Assembly (NCBI GenBank): GCA_025093985.1
Contig: JACAAK010000012.1
Span: 434,001-498,000, forward strand
Direction: 5' to 3'
From: Calvatia gigantea
Taxonomy: Eukaryota > Basidiomycota > Agaricomycetes > Agaricales > Lycoperdaceae
Length of the DNA stretch: 64,000 nt
Shown here: piece after piece, positions 36,282 through 46,216 of the stretch
Layout of the letters: each line of letters begins with the position of its first letter
Position numbering within the stretch: position 1 is the first letter of the stretch
Program-made: the position numbers and the translations under genes
Notes under the pieces: generated by a model
Told to the model about the DNA's origin: nothing
Seen by the model: only the letters and a program-made list of their open reading frames with translations
Databases searched by the model: none

Positions 36282-37092
36282 ATGGTTCTCAAGCTCTACT
36301 GGGTTTACTCTCTCCCCGCCTTCCAAGCTCGTAGCAGCCGTGCTCTACGAGAAAAATATCCCGTTCAAGTACATCTCGATCAATCTCTTGGCTGGCGAAC
36401 AAAAAAAACAGGAATATCTCTCAGTCCAGCCATTCGGAGAGGTCCCTTGTATCGTGAGTCGCGAGAGCCCAACTCCCTCGCCTATTTCTGAATCGGTTGT
36501 AATTCGAAGGATGATGACGGCTTCGTCTTATATGAGAGCCGTGCTATCTGCCAGTATCTCGAGGAGAAATATCCCAACCAAGGGACCAAGCTCATTCCCA
36601 CCGATCTTCAAAAACGTGCCCGCTATGACCAAGCTACTTTCGGGGAACTCTCACACTTCAATACCTACGCCTTTCCTCTACTTTTCGAAGCTCTTTTCAA
36701 GCCGTGGGTAGCATTGACGTATTTCATCTGTTTAATCGTATCTGACCTTAGGGAGCTTTCAGAGCGGGTGATGCTCAGAAAATCAAGGAATTAGGGAGCA
36801 CCATAGCCACAAAGCTTGACATCTACGAAAAGCTTTTGGCCAAGCAGAGGTACATTGGCGGTGATGTATGTATCATTTTTTGAGCAACGTCTGTAACATT
36901 GCTTACAGAATTTGTTGGTACTAGGAATTCACGCTTGCGGACTTATACTTTGTTCCTGTCGGTACCCTGCTTCCAGATTGTGGTGTGAATGCTATCCAAG
37001 AGAGGCCCAATGTTGCGAGGTGGTTCAAGGAAATTAGTAGTCGCCCATCTTGGCTGAAGGTGAAGGATGGATTGGACTACCTGATCGAATAG
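36282..37092 (+). CDS. Glutathione S-transferase, phi-like, second copy, one +1 break
   Basis: Paralogue of the GST at 3213-4041. Exons are 36282-36453, 36510-36707, 36752-36865 and 36925-37092, about 216 residues. Shared landmarks: MVLKLY, QPFGEVPCI, ESRAICQYLEEKYP, LIPTDLQKRARYDQA, EFTLADLYFVPVG and ARWFKEISSRPSW. One extra T at 36300 (after KLY) breaks the frame 6 codons into the protein; skipping it gives GFTLSPPSKLVAAVLYEKN. Three introns sit at positions matching the other copy, though the second differs slightly in phase. Cytosolic glutathione conjugation is inferred from the family. Confidence 0.85.
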
Positions 37093-37692
37093 AAGCCTTC
37101 AATCCAATTCTTGTCCTGCTCAAACTGTTAGTTTTACGATAATACAAGAATTTTCCGCCCTCGATTCTTATGAAAGCGTTCTGAAGTAACCGGTTGCGTG
37201 TAGATGCGTCATTTCCCTGAGATGTTTGGGGTCAAGAATTGTGCATCCGAGGCTAGTACCATGGAGGAGAAACAATATTGTGAAACGAACCCGAGATCAA
37301 AAAGAACTGATTGAAACCCGCTGAAAGGGCCCTAAGAGGTTGTTCACACTGCCTGGCAACATGTTCGAAAATTAACATAGCTTCATTCTTCTCCGTGGAA
37401 AGCGATGGTGAGCGTTGAAAGATCCGATCCGGGCAGTGAACCATTCCTGTTTAAAGTCAAGAGTTCACTTGTAGGTTTGGGGTCGATCGCGGTCTGGGGC
37501 CGTTGTGGCCATTTCCTTCAAAAACGATAACTTCTGTAACGCATCGCAAAAGGGAACGCGATCCGAAGTTCACGAGGCAAACAGGTGGTGAGCAGAAGCT
37601 CAGCTTCTTTCACGCCATGGAGAAGATCTTGATGGATCGGTCAAGGTGGTATTCATCACCGAGCGATACGTCACTAGAAAAGGTGGGTGAGC
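37093..37692. other. Intergenic, no gene recognised
   Basis: Short frames only, no family features. It includes the 3' flank of the GST gene. Confidence 0.35.
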
Positions 37693-38102
37693 TTAAAAAG
37701 GGAACCTGCCAATTGTAGCTCCTTGGTGCCCTCGTCGTGAAGGTGGTTCGCCCTGCGCAATCGATAATCCCCGATAGTCGCGAAGAAGAGGAAAAGATAG
37801 GACGTTAGAGAATTCATAGTTTGACCCCAGGGATGTGGTGAGGCACGGTTCCCTCGTCGGCTGAACATCGGTTTGGGATTTGTTCGGATGGCAATTCTGG
37901 GACTTAAATTTGACCTCGATCGATGGGGCCCTCTCCAGCGCTCCGAGGTCCTGCAAAGATCAAGGATTGGGCTAAAGCGGTAGACGTCAACAGTTTTTTT
38001 CGGTGCTGATGCATGGGGCGTGGAGGCGTAGTTGGTGTGTCGTAGGTAAGGCGAGAACCTCGGGACAGGTCTGAAAGAGAGCAGTCTTAGTATCTTAGAC
38101 AT
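37693..38102 (-). CDS. Possible small mitochondrial protein (unrecognised)
   Basis: ATG at 38102 opens a 37-residue segment rich in Arg, Ser and Leu with no acidic residue (MSKILRLLSFRPVPRFSPYL, then ASAPKKT), a good mitochondrial presequence. A possible 38-41 bp intron (GTAGAC...GCAG) follows KKT and joins DLGALERAPSIEVKFKS. After that I see no recognisable family and cannot fix the end. It lies just downstream of SURF6 on the same strand, about 60 bp away. Confidence 0.3.
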
Positions 38103-38162
38103 GTGCGTAGTGTTTCGAAGATTGCAGAAAACATAGATTGTATTGCCCGTACCAGAACACAA

Positions 38163-39576
38163 CTACTTCTTGCCCTTGGCTTTTCCATTACTCTTTCCAT
38201 AAGACTTTCCTTCGAATCCCGGCCTTGATTTTCCCTTTTTGTCCTTCCGCCGTTCGTTCCTCGACGCAATGTTGTCGCTCCGTTTTTTCTGCCTCGCAGC
38301 CATAGACGCAGTAACTTGTTCCTTCCGTTCATCCCTACCACCAGGATGAGCCAACTGTATGAAAGCACAATCGGGTTTAAAGGAAACATACCAAGCCTTC
38401 TTGCTCTTCACCTTCGCCTTCTCCTTCCGCTTTGCGGCCTTTTTCAGCCTTGTCTCGTCGTCCCGAACCTTCACACCCTCCAATCTCGCTTCGGCTTTCT
38501 CCCACTTCTCCTTCTCCTCGACCGCTTTACGTTTTTCCTCCGGCATTGCCGCGAGTTTTTGCTTCCGTGCTGTAAGTTGCTCAAGCGCTTGCTGAGGGTC
38601 GGAGGTAGTTTTTAGTTTCTCTGCTTTTTTAGAGGAGGAGGGTTGGCCTATGATGTTGCCAAAGGTGACAGTCGTATGTTTAGATTGGGGCCCTGCTTGC
38701 CGGATTTGTGAATTCGCGTTGTCCGGGACAAGGAGTTGCGTCTGGTAACAAATTGTCATGAGTGTGTCGAACGACATGGAAGATGTCGGCAAACCTTGGT
38801 CGCATTTCCCTTCTGCTTATCTTCCCTCTTATCTTTGTTCTTCTTCCCCTTCATTTCTTCTTCACGCTTGATCTTCTCCTTCGTCTCCTTTCTACGCCGT
38901 TCGCGCATAGCTGCACGTTGTTTTCTTCGTTCTTCTATCAGGGCGTCTCGGTCTCCAGCTTCGCCCGCAGGTCGTCCTTTGTTTCGGAGTTGGGCCATCC
39001 TGTCGTGCAGCTTCTTGCGAAGAGCTTCGATACCTCCTGATTCCGGCATAGGGACAAGCTCCTCGTCTTGTCCGCCATTTTCTTCACCTGCGCTTAGATC
39101 AATATCGGCTTGGATAGTTGCATCCTCCTCCGAGCCCTCATCTTCAGGTTGAGCCTCAGAAATCTTTCGTTTTTTGCCCTTCCGCTTTTCGGATTCCTCT
39201 TTTAGTTGGAGAGCCTCATTTTGAATGTCAATGACTGATTTGTGGTTTGTCGGGTCAAGCTATCATTGGGTTGAGTACGACGAGATGGAAGTTCTAGCAC
39301 TATTCCTCACTTTTGCTTTCTTGGCCTTCTTCGAAGCTTCTTTGACGGCCTGCTTGTCCTCCTTTTTGTTCCTTTTATGTTTCTGGTATTTTGATGCAAT
39401 CTACGAAGGCACAAGATGAGAATCCCAAACGAAAACTGACGGATGTCATTTCTCACCTGTTCCTCACCCTCGTCTTGCACAAGGTAATATTTGGCGGGTA
39501 TAAGCTTCAGCAAGGACTCAAACGTATCATTATGTCGCTCTAACGATGCTCGGAGGGTAGCGACTGGCGTGGGCAT
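38163..39576 (-). CDS. RRP14: SURF6/Rrp14 ribosome biogenesis protein, one +1 break
   Basis: Nucleolar protein needed for 60S and 40S subunit assembly. Exons: 39457-39576, 39310-39400, 38795-39259, 38392-38741 and 38163-38334, about 398 residues. The N-terminal domain is LRASLERHNDTFESLLKLIP followed by AKYYL. The conserved SURF6 core reads LIEERRKQRAAMRERRR, continues TVTFGNIIGQPSSSKK, and ends in a highly basic Lys/Arg tail (KGKSRPGFEGK, AKGKK). The acidic linker (EDEGSEED) is typical. One extra G in the run at about 39360 (NKK then EDKQAVKEA) shifts exon 2; all else is in frame. Splice sites were chosen to restore KKAW-DERKEQ and KKAK-LDPTN. Confidence 0.9.
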
Positions 39577-39673
39577 CACAGCGGAGGGGAGGAGGAAAAT
39601 AAATTTAAGGTTAGGGTTGTGTGATGACCAAAATGTCAATATTTGTGATGGGAATTTGATCATCTCTTCCACA

Positions 39674-41124
39674 ATGACGTTCCAGGAGCCTCGCAAGTTC
39701 ATCCTCACAAAGGAGCAACTAGAGTGGTTCCAAAATTCAGAGACCCACGAGAAGATTGTATCGTACGTGGAAACGCTTAACGAGGCGGTTGTGGGTGCCA
39801 AGCTGACTGATTCATGTGAGGAGTCTGAGGTACGTCCACAGCTTTATTTGAAAGCGAAATCTAACTCGAACTTTGGCGTTTTTAGGGAGTGAAGGCTATC
39901 ATCAACATGCTAGACAAAGTGGAACAGGTATGCAAGGAGACGCCACCCGTGAGCAATGCTGCTTCGCGGTTTGGCAACCCCGCCTTCCGGACGTTCTATG
40001 ACAAGGTGCAAGAGGTGCGATCATAGCATAGTCTTGATAATTCAGACGCTGACGACGAAGTGTAAGAATGCAGGCGTCTCCTCAGCTACATGAAACGCTC
40101 CCGAACTTGCCAAAAGAAAGCATCTTGGAGGTATCCGCTTACTTCAACGAAGCTTGGGGAAATCGTACGAGGATCGATTATGGGAGTGGGATGGAATTGA
40201 ATTTCCTATGCTGGATGTAAGCAAACACAGAAAATTCCTGTATCTTCGTGTTCAACATTTTTTAGATATTGCCTTGAACAACTTGGCGTTGTTGCACCAG
40301 AAGATCATAAAGCGCTCGTGATGTGCGTGTTCTGGAGGTGCGTAACTCTAATCATTCGTGCGAACGTTTCGTTATTTCCTCCATAGGTATTTGAACGTGA
40401 TGCGGAGTCTTCAATCAACATATTGGTTAGAGCCTGCAGGCTCGCATGGAGTGTGGGGTCTTGACGATTACCACTTCCTACCATTCTTGTGGGGTGCCGC
40501 GCAACTCCGAGGTCGGTTTCAGCTGGCTGGATGTCACCTATATCATGATTCTCACATCAATCTTATAGGTCATAAATACATCCGTCCGAAATCCATTCAT
40601 GACCCAGAAGTCGTCGAAGAATACTCCAAACACTACGTCTACTTTGCCTGTATCGCCTTCATCAACTCAGTAAGCTCATTCGCATTAACGCCTATTTCTC
40701 TCACTCCCGAGTTAATATCTCAAAAAGATAAAAACGGCCTCACTTCGCTGGCACTCCCCGATGCTCGACGACATCTCCGCCGTCAAAACATGGGATAAAG
40801 TCAACTCCGGCATGATCAAGATGTACCGCGCGGAAGTCTTAGGCAAGCTCCCCGTCATACAAGCACTTCCTCTTCGGCTCTCTGCTACTTTATGATGGCC
40901 CGGCCCCGCCTGCATCAAATGACTCACAGCAGGACGATCCGCATCGTGGGCACGCCCATGCACATGGCGATTTAGGTGGAGCAGGGCAAAGAGAAGTCGG
41001 GTGGGGGGACTGTTGTGGGATCCCCGTCCCTTCGGTGTTTGCTGCTGTGAAGGCGGGTCAGAAGGATCGGTTGAAGGCGCCCAGTCTTGGAGGCCCAGGA
41101 ATTAGGCCTGTACCATTTGACTAA
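39674..41124 (+). CDS. RRD2: PP2A activator PTPA/Rrd (module 1, best copy)
   Basis: Phosphotyrosyl phosphatase activator, a peptidyl-prolyl isomerase that activates and remodels PP2A in cytosol and nucleus. Seven exons: 39674-39829, 39886-40014, 40074-40216, 40266-40337, 40387-40511, 40569-40669 and 40728-41124, about 373 residues. Family landmarks: [78 protein letters not shown], and [15 protein letters not shown] near the C-terminus. One extra G at 40863 breaks the frame; both partial copies of this gene (near 45880 and 50120) lack that base, giving an internal control. The Rrd1-versus-Rrd2 choice is a guess. It converges with the NACHT remnant, stop codons about 80 bp apart. Confidence 0.92.
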
Positions 41125-41203
41125 CGGTATATCGATGTTCCGCTTTCATATTGTTCAAGTGAATAGTTATCCATGTGCACAGCCAAAGGCAAGAACTAGA
41201 CTT

Positions 41204-42065
41204 TTATGCCGTATCATCACTATCTTCCTGACCATCCGAGCTATTATCACTATCCTCCCTACCATCGTGGTTATAATCACTGTATTCCCTTCCAACAAAT
41301 GATGACCGGTAAGCATCAATTCGCTCCTTCGACGGTGCCTCGTCACAATTTAATATAACAAACCACGACTCGGAGCGGCCGGTGGTCCAACACACGATGG
41401 CCGTCAAACCGTGTCCAAGCAGAAAATAAGATCTTAAATGTCTTAGTTTCTGTTCACAACTTGAGAAAACAATTACAACTGAAAGAGAGCAAGCCGACAT
41501 ACGAGTGGAAACCTGGCAGGCTTAAGAGGCTTCCCAGACTCGGTCATAACTTCCATATACTCCAGCAGCCGGAGATCTACCTCACTTCGAGGTTCTGTCC
41601 GAATGACACCCCTCGAAGAACCCTAGATGACCAAGAGTTTATCAGGATAGAAAGCATGAAAGGGGTGGTATCAATGGTGTTAACGCACTACTTCCCACAA
41701 CTTGTTCACAAATTACACCAATGAGAGCCAAGGTTATCTTGTCTGATGTATCTGAAATCAAAGTTTTGGATTGGGAAAGAAGAGCTTCATCCCATTTAGC
41801 ACCGTTGCTGATCCACCAACAGCTCCCAGTAACCGAACGTGCAATTTGAACGGAGATCACCACCTCCTCGCCATCCGAAACCCACTTCAGGCCTGGAAGA
41901 ATCCCATGTCGATGTGATCCGTTAAATGTCGGTCTTAGGACATCCTAAGAATGCTGTCCTGATTTGTGAATGCAAACCTACCATCAGTTGCATGAAAGAG
42001 CTCCAGATCGGTCTTGTGCCAGGAGAAGCACGCTTTGGCAAGATCGAGTTGTGCGTCATCCTGAG
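41204..42065 (-). pseudogene. NACHT-gene remnant of module 1, core deleted
   Basis: Only the 3' end of a NACHT gene survives. The last exon (YFLLGHGLTAIVCWTTG, FVILNCDEAPSKERIDAYR, then an acidic D/S/E tail ending at 41204) and the preceding exons (GVIRTEPRSEVDLRLLEYME; WDEALLSQ) are readable. Homology to the big exon stops near 42065. Immediately beyond it is sequence matching the upstream flank of the other two NACHT genes (GGGTACCG...AGCAGGCAATGC; compare 49020 and 53266). The first two exons and the nucleotide-binding core have therefore been deleted. Confidence 0.75.
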
Positions 42066-45000
42066 TCAAAGGCGGGTACCGTAATAGCAGGCAATGCTTT
42101 TATCAGAGTTCAATGCCTGACAAGGGTATCTAGTAATACGACCTACTTAAGAAGTGGTAATCGTCAAGGTCCCACACTCCGTGCAAGCCTGCGGATTCCA
42201 ACCAGTACATATGTTGATCGAAGGGTCATGGCACACTAACTGACTCGTCTGTGTAGGGCGTTAACCATAACGCTGCCGAGGCATGCCCGATGTGGGTTGT
42301 ACGATTTTGATGTGAGGAAGGCATGAGGTGAGCGGAAGGGTGAGGGCGAGGGAAAATGTCATGGATATGTGCTCTGATACACAGTATCGCACAGGGACCA
42401 CTAGAATTGCTTCAGATGGAGGAGCCGTTGATTCGGAGAGGGGGGACGGAGGGTAGAGAGATAACGCATGTGCATCGACCCGGTTGTGAGAAGGAATGGG
42501 TGAACAGGTGTATCGGAACATTCAGCGGAGCGATCGATAACAGATACAGATGCAGTGGGCCCGAGCTTGAAGTCCGAATCAGAGAGGGATTGGACAATGC
42601 TTATACGTGTTACAGATGTGCGAATTATCTTCTATGAGACCTGGGTCAAATGGTTCGAAACAAAGCAAGTGGCATCACATGCTCCATGAAATGTGTCGGT
42701 TGAGTCAACAAAGCCTGAAGCCCAGGCTTTCATCTCCACTGTGATACTATTCGGTGCGTCTGTGAAACAGGGATGTGAACCAATGGCATTATCCGGAAGG
42801 TGGCAGGGTACCCTTTCGGAGACAAGAGCTGCAGTGTGATGGGCTACAAGGGCGGGAGGGCTCGGGGTAAGGCGATACGGGGAGGACATCATCATGTGCG
42901 ACACAATGACTTGTGCCGGGCCGAACAGGACACCGCCAACCTCGTTTTCTGAGTGTGGAGTACAAACTGTAATCTGCGGAATATTCAGCTTGAACTTTCG
43001 ATGGTAGTTCTATATTCTCACCTATGTTGTATCATTGGGATTCAGGAAGACCATTCCGGGAGGCAGCCACTGGCGGGTCCCACAGTAACAACTTGGGCCA
43101 GGTCCTCACTCCAGCAGGCAGACGTGCCAGACTCGCAAGATTGGGCCAAAGGGACGTCAGACGTCAGGTTTACAAGAAAATCCAGATCGTTCAATATGTT
43201 GCACGAACCGAGCCTAGACTTGACGCTGGCGTAATTCTTCATCGTGTTCTTCCTCCAGCGCCAATTCCTCTGATCTAGGCATGCTATCTCATCCTAACCA
43301 GCTTTACCCTCCGATTTTTTTCCTGGGGAAGGTCTACCCCTCCCCTTCCCCTTCCCTTCTGTTTCTGTGCTTCGCGGAACTCTGGCTCTGGCTTTGATCC
43401 GTTTCTCCCGTTCAACATCCTTAAATGCATCGTACCAGTCATATACGCTGATCGGTATACCGGGATCAAGGTACTGTGCGAATGGGATCAACGTGTGTGG
43501 GATAATGTGTAGCTCAAGATACTTGGCGTCTCTGCTTCTCGGCTACGCTGGGCTGGAATACAGAGGATTTCGTGTCGCGTTAGAGGTCTGGCATAGTTGA
43601 GGAGAAATAGTTGTTGCCGGTGGTTTGTGTGGTGGGAATCGGCCGAAAAGCGCAGGGTGAGGGAGGGGGGAAAAGATGAAGTTGTATGAATGGAAAACGC
43701 GTGCGAATGAGGTGTGAATTGATGAGCTGGAAGAGTATCATTAAAACGGATACACGTCTTGACAAGAGACCGACATGAACCTCAGTTGAGAGGACCTAGA
43801 GACAGTTTAAGGGATGTCCCCAGACTCAATACATTCCATGGGTTGCAGGGAACCCCTAGCCCACGCGTATGGATAAGTGAAGGGTGAATGGGGGGCGAAG
43901 GGCACGCACACGCATGCCCCCAACCCACTCTCCTCTAACCTCCTCATGATCCACCTTTTCCAGGTTCAAATTCCTAAACAACCGAATATCCTGTACGTGC
44001 ACCCCATTGAGATCCCTTCAATGTGCGAGGGAAGCTAAGGTCGCTAGCGGCTCTAACAGGTCCTGTTGTGATCGTGAGTAACGGAAGATATACGCAGAGG
44101 AAAAGCACTTCCGCACCCCGCTTGAGAAGGGACTAGAACCGGTGGACCGAGTACCCACAAGTCTCAGTAGATTTCGGTGGCCATACCCGATAAATCCGTG
44201 ACATCACACCAACGAGCACGAAGATGCGTGGAGGTAGAGAAGTAGACACGGAGCGTACATTCGGATAACTATTCTCCAACTTCCTCAGCTCCCAGCTCCT
44301 CTGGATCCACATTCCAACTAAAAAGGAGAGGCCTCCGTAATGCACTGAGGAAACCTTCGGACAGACCATGCTTCATCTCCAGGGACTCCTGCAGAATGTC
44401 TGGGTGATGTAGCTTCCTGGAACGCGACCCAAGAATCTTCAGGTTTCACTCAACGCGTCCAAGTAGGGTTGTGGCGGTTATAAGGACTCGCGCATCGTAG
44501 GCTGCGTGAATTGGAAGCAAAGGTACGCACGGTGCACAGAAGGCTGAGACCAAGGCAGAATGTGATGCAGGTTATGTGATATCGACTGACGGAGGGAACA
44601 ATGACTCCAAAATCCAGGAATACAGGACGGGGAGGAGATTGTATGAGCTAGGTTGTTGTGAGTGTAGGTGGAGAGGGAATGAGCATGTTGAGTCTTTCAG
44701 GGAGGAAGGAAGCATGTGGGGGTTGATGGTCGAGTTATGTTGTGTGCAGTGGCCAGAAATAAGAAGAATCAGATGCGAATGAACTGGGCCTGATCTCAAG
44801 ATGGGTCGAAAGAAGGATAGAAGAACGCTTTGAGGAATGGGTGTTTGAGGACTCGAGAACCCAATGACAACTGTGAATAACCAGAGGTTGCCGCTTGAGT
44901 AGGGACTACAGATAAAAGAAAAGCTAGATAGGAACGGGAGGAACAAGTTGAGGACGATGAGAGGAAAGTCATAGAGTACGTCGGTTGCGAACGTACAGAT

Positions 45001-45169
45001 TATTGCCCCCAATCCCAACGTTAACTTGCTTAAATTCCCCTGCTAGACGTTAGTAATGGGAATGTGGGTCGGTGAAAAGCCCTCAGAGTAGATCAACGCG
45101 AAATGAATGTGACGGCAAACTGTTACCATTATCCTGTGATTTCAGAAGCTGCGCGGTCCAGGTTGAGTG
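42066..45169. other. 3.1 kb gene-poor spacer between modules 1 and 2
   Basis: No gene recognised on either strand. The most protein-like stretch is minus 43284-43491 (ISVYDWYDAFKDVEREKR, then a Lys/Gly/Arg-rich tail), which vaguely recalls the end of Orc3 but is too short to call. A stray CCTGCGGA octamer lies at 42188. 44572-45018 is open but without family features. Confidence 0.35.
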
Positions 45170-46136
45170 ACATGTTGAATCCTGATGAACACAGCAACTA
45201 GCCGTCGTATCCTGCAGTCCCCTTATGGGAGTGAAGCGGGGTTGGATTTTCTGCGCTGGATGTGATGGACGCAAGAATTTTTTATATTTTTGTATTCAAT
45301 AATTTCTAGGTATTGCGCCGAACAATTGGGCGTTGTTGCCGCAGAGGTGCGTAAATCTATTTATCTGTACGAAAGCCTTGTTAATTACTCCCGAGGTATC
45401 TGAATGTGATCCAGAGTTTTCAATCAACATTAGTTGGGGCACGCAGGCTCGGACAGGGTGTCGGGTCGTTACAATTACCATTTCCTCCCATTCCTGTGGG
45501 GTGCAGCACAACTTCGCGATCAGTTTCAGTTGGCTATATCTCCCCCATATTTTAATGGTTACATCAATTTCATAGGTCATAAATACATCCGTCCGAAGCT
45601 CAGATATTAATTCATAATCCAGAAGTCGTCAAAGAATGCTCCAAGCGCTTCATCTACTTTGCCCATATCGCCTTCAACAACTCAGTAAGCTCCTCTCCAC
45701 TATCGGCTATTCTCTCATTCTCGAATTAACGCTCTAAAGATAAAAGCAGCCTCACTCCGGTGGCACTCCCCGATGCTTGATGATATCTCCGCCATCAAGA
45801 CATGGGACAAAGCCAACTTCGGCATGACCACGATATATTGCACAGAAGTCCTAGGCAAACTCCCCGTCATACAACACTTCCTCTTCGGCTCTCTACTACC
45901 TTATAGCAGTCCAGCCTCACCTGGATCAAATGACTGATAGCAGGATGATCTGCATCGTGTGCACGCTCATGCACATGGTGATTTAGGTGGAGTTGTGCGA
46001 GGAGAGGTGGGTGGGGGGATTGTTATGGGATCCCCGTCCCTTCAATGTTTGCTGCTGCAGGTTAGATCAAAAGCCTGATCAGTTGGAGGTGCCCGGGCTT
46101 GGAGGTCCAGGAGATAGGCCCGTACCATTTGACTAA
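45170..46136 (+). pseudogene. PTPA partial pseudogene, module 2
   Basis: Matches the PTPA gene from the middle of its exon 3 (TATGGGAGTG at 45224) to its stop (46134), with introns retained. The first two exons are absent. Stops interrupt it, for example TAA after the HKYIRPK-equivalent near 45607 and TGA within SNDSQQ near 45936. Junction sequence CATACAACACTTCC (about 45870) shows the uninterrupted version of the site where the good copy has an extra G. Confidence 0.8.
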
Positions 46137-46216
46137 CAGTATATCGATATTTTGTTTTCAGTATTATTCAAGTGTGTAGTCATCCACAGTACAGCCGAAG
46201 ACACGAAACTAGGGCC

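Noticed and set aside
43284..43491. Possible Orc3 C-terminus (ISVYDWYDAF on the minus strand)
   Set aside because: Only about ten residues resemble Orc3, the flanking sequence lacks any other Orc3 feature, and stops lie just upstream.
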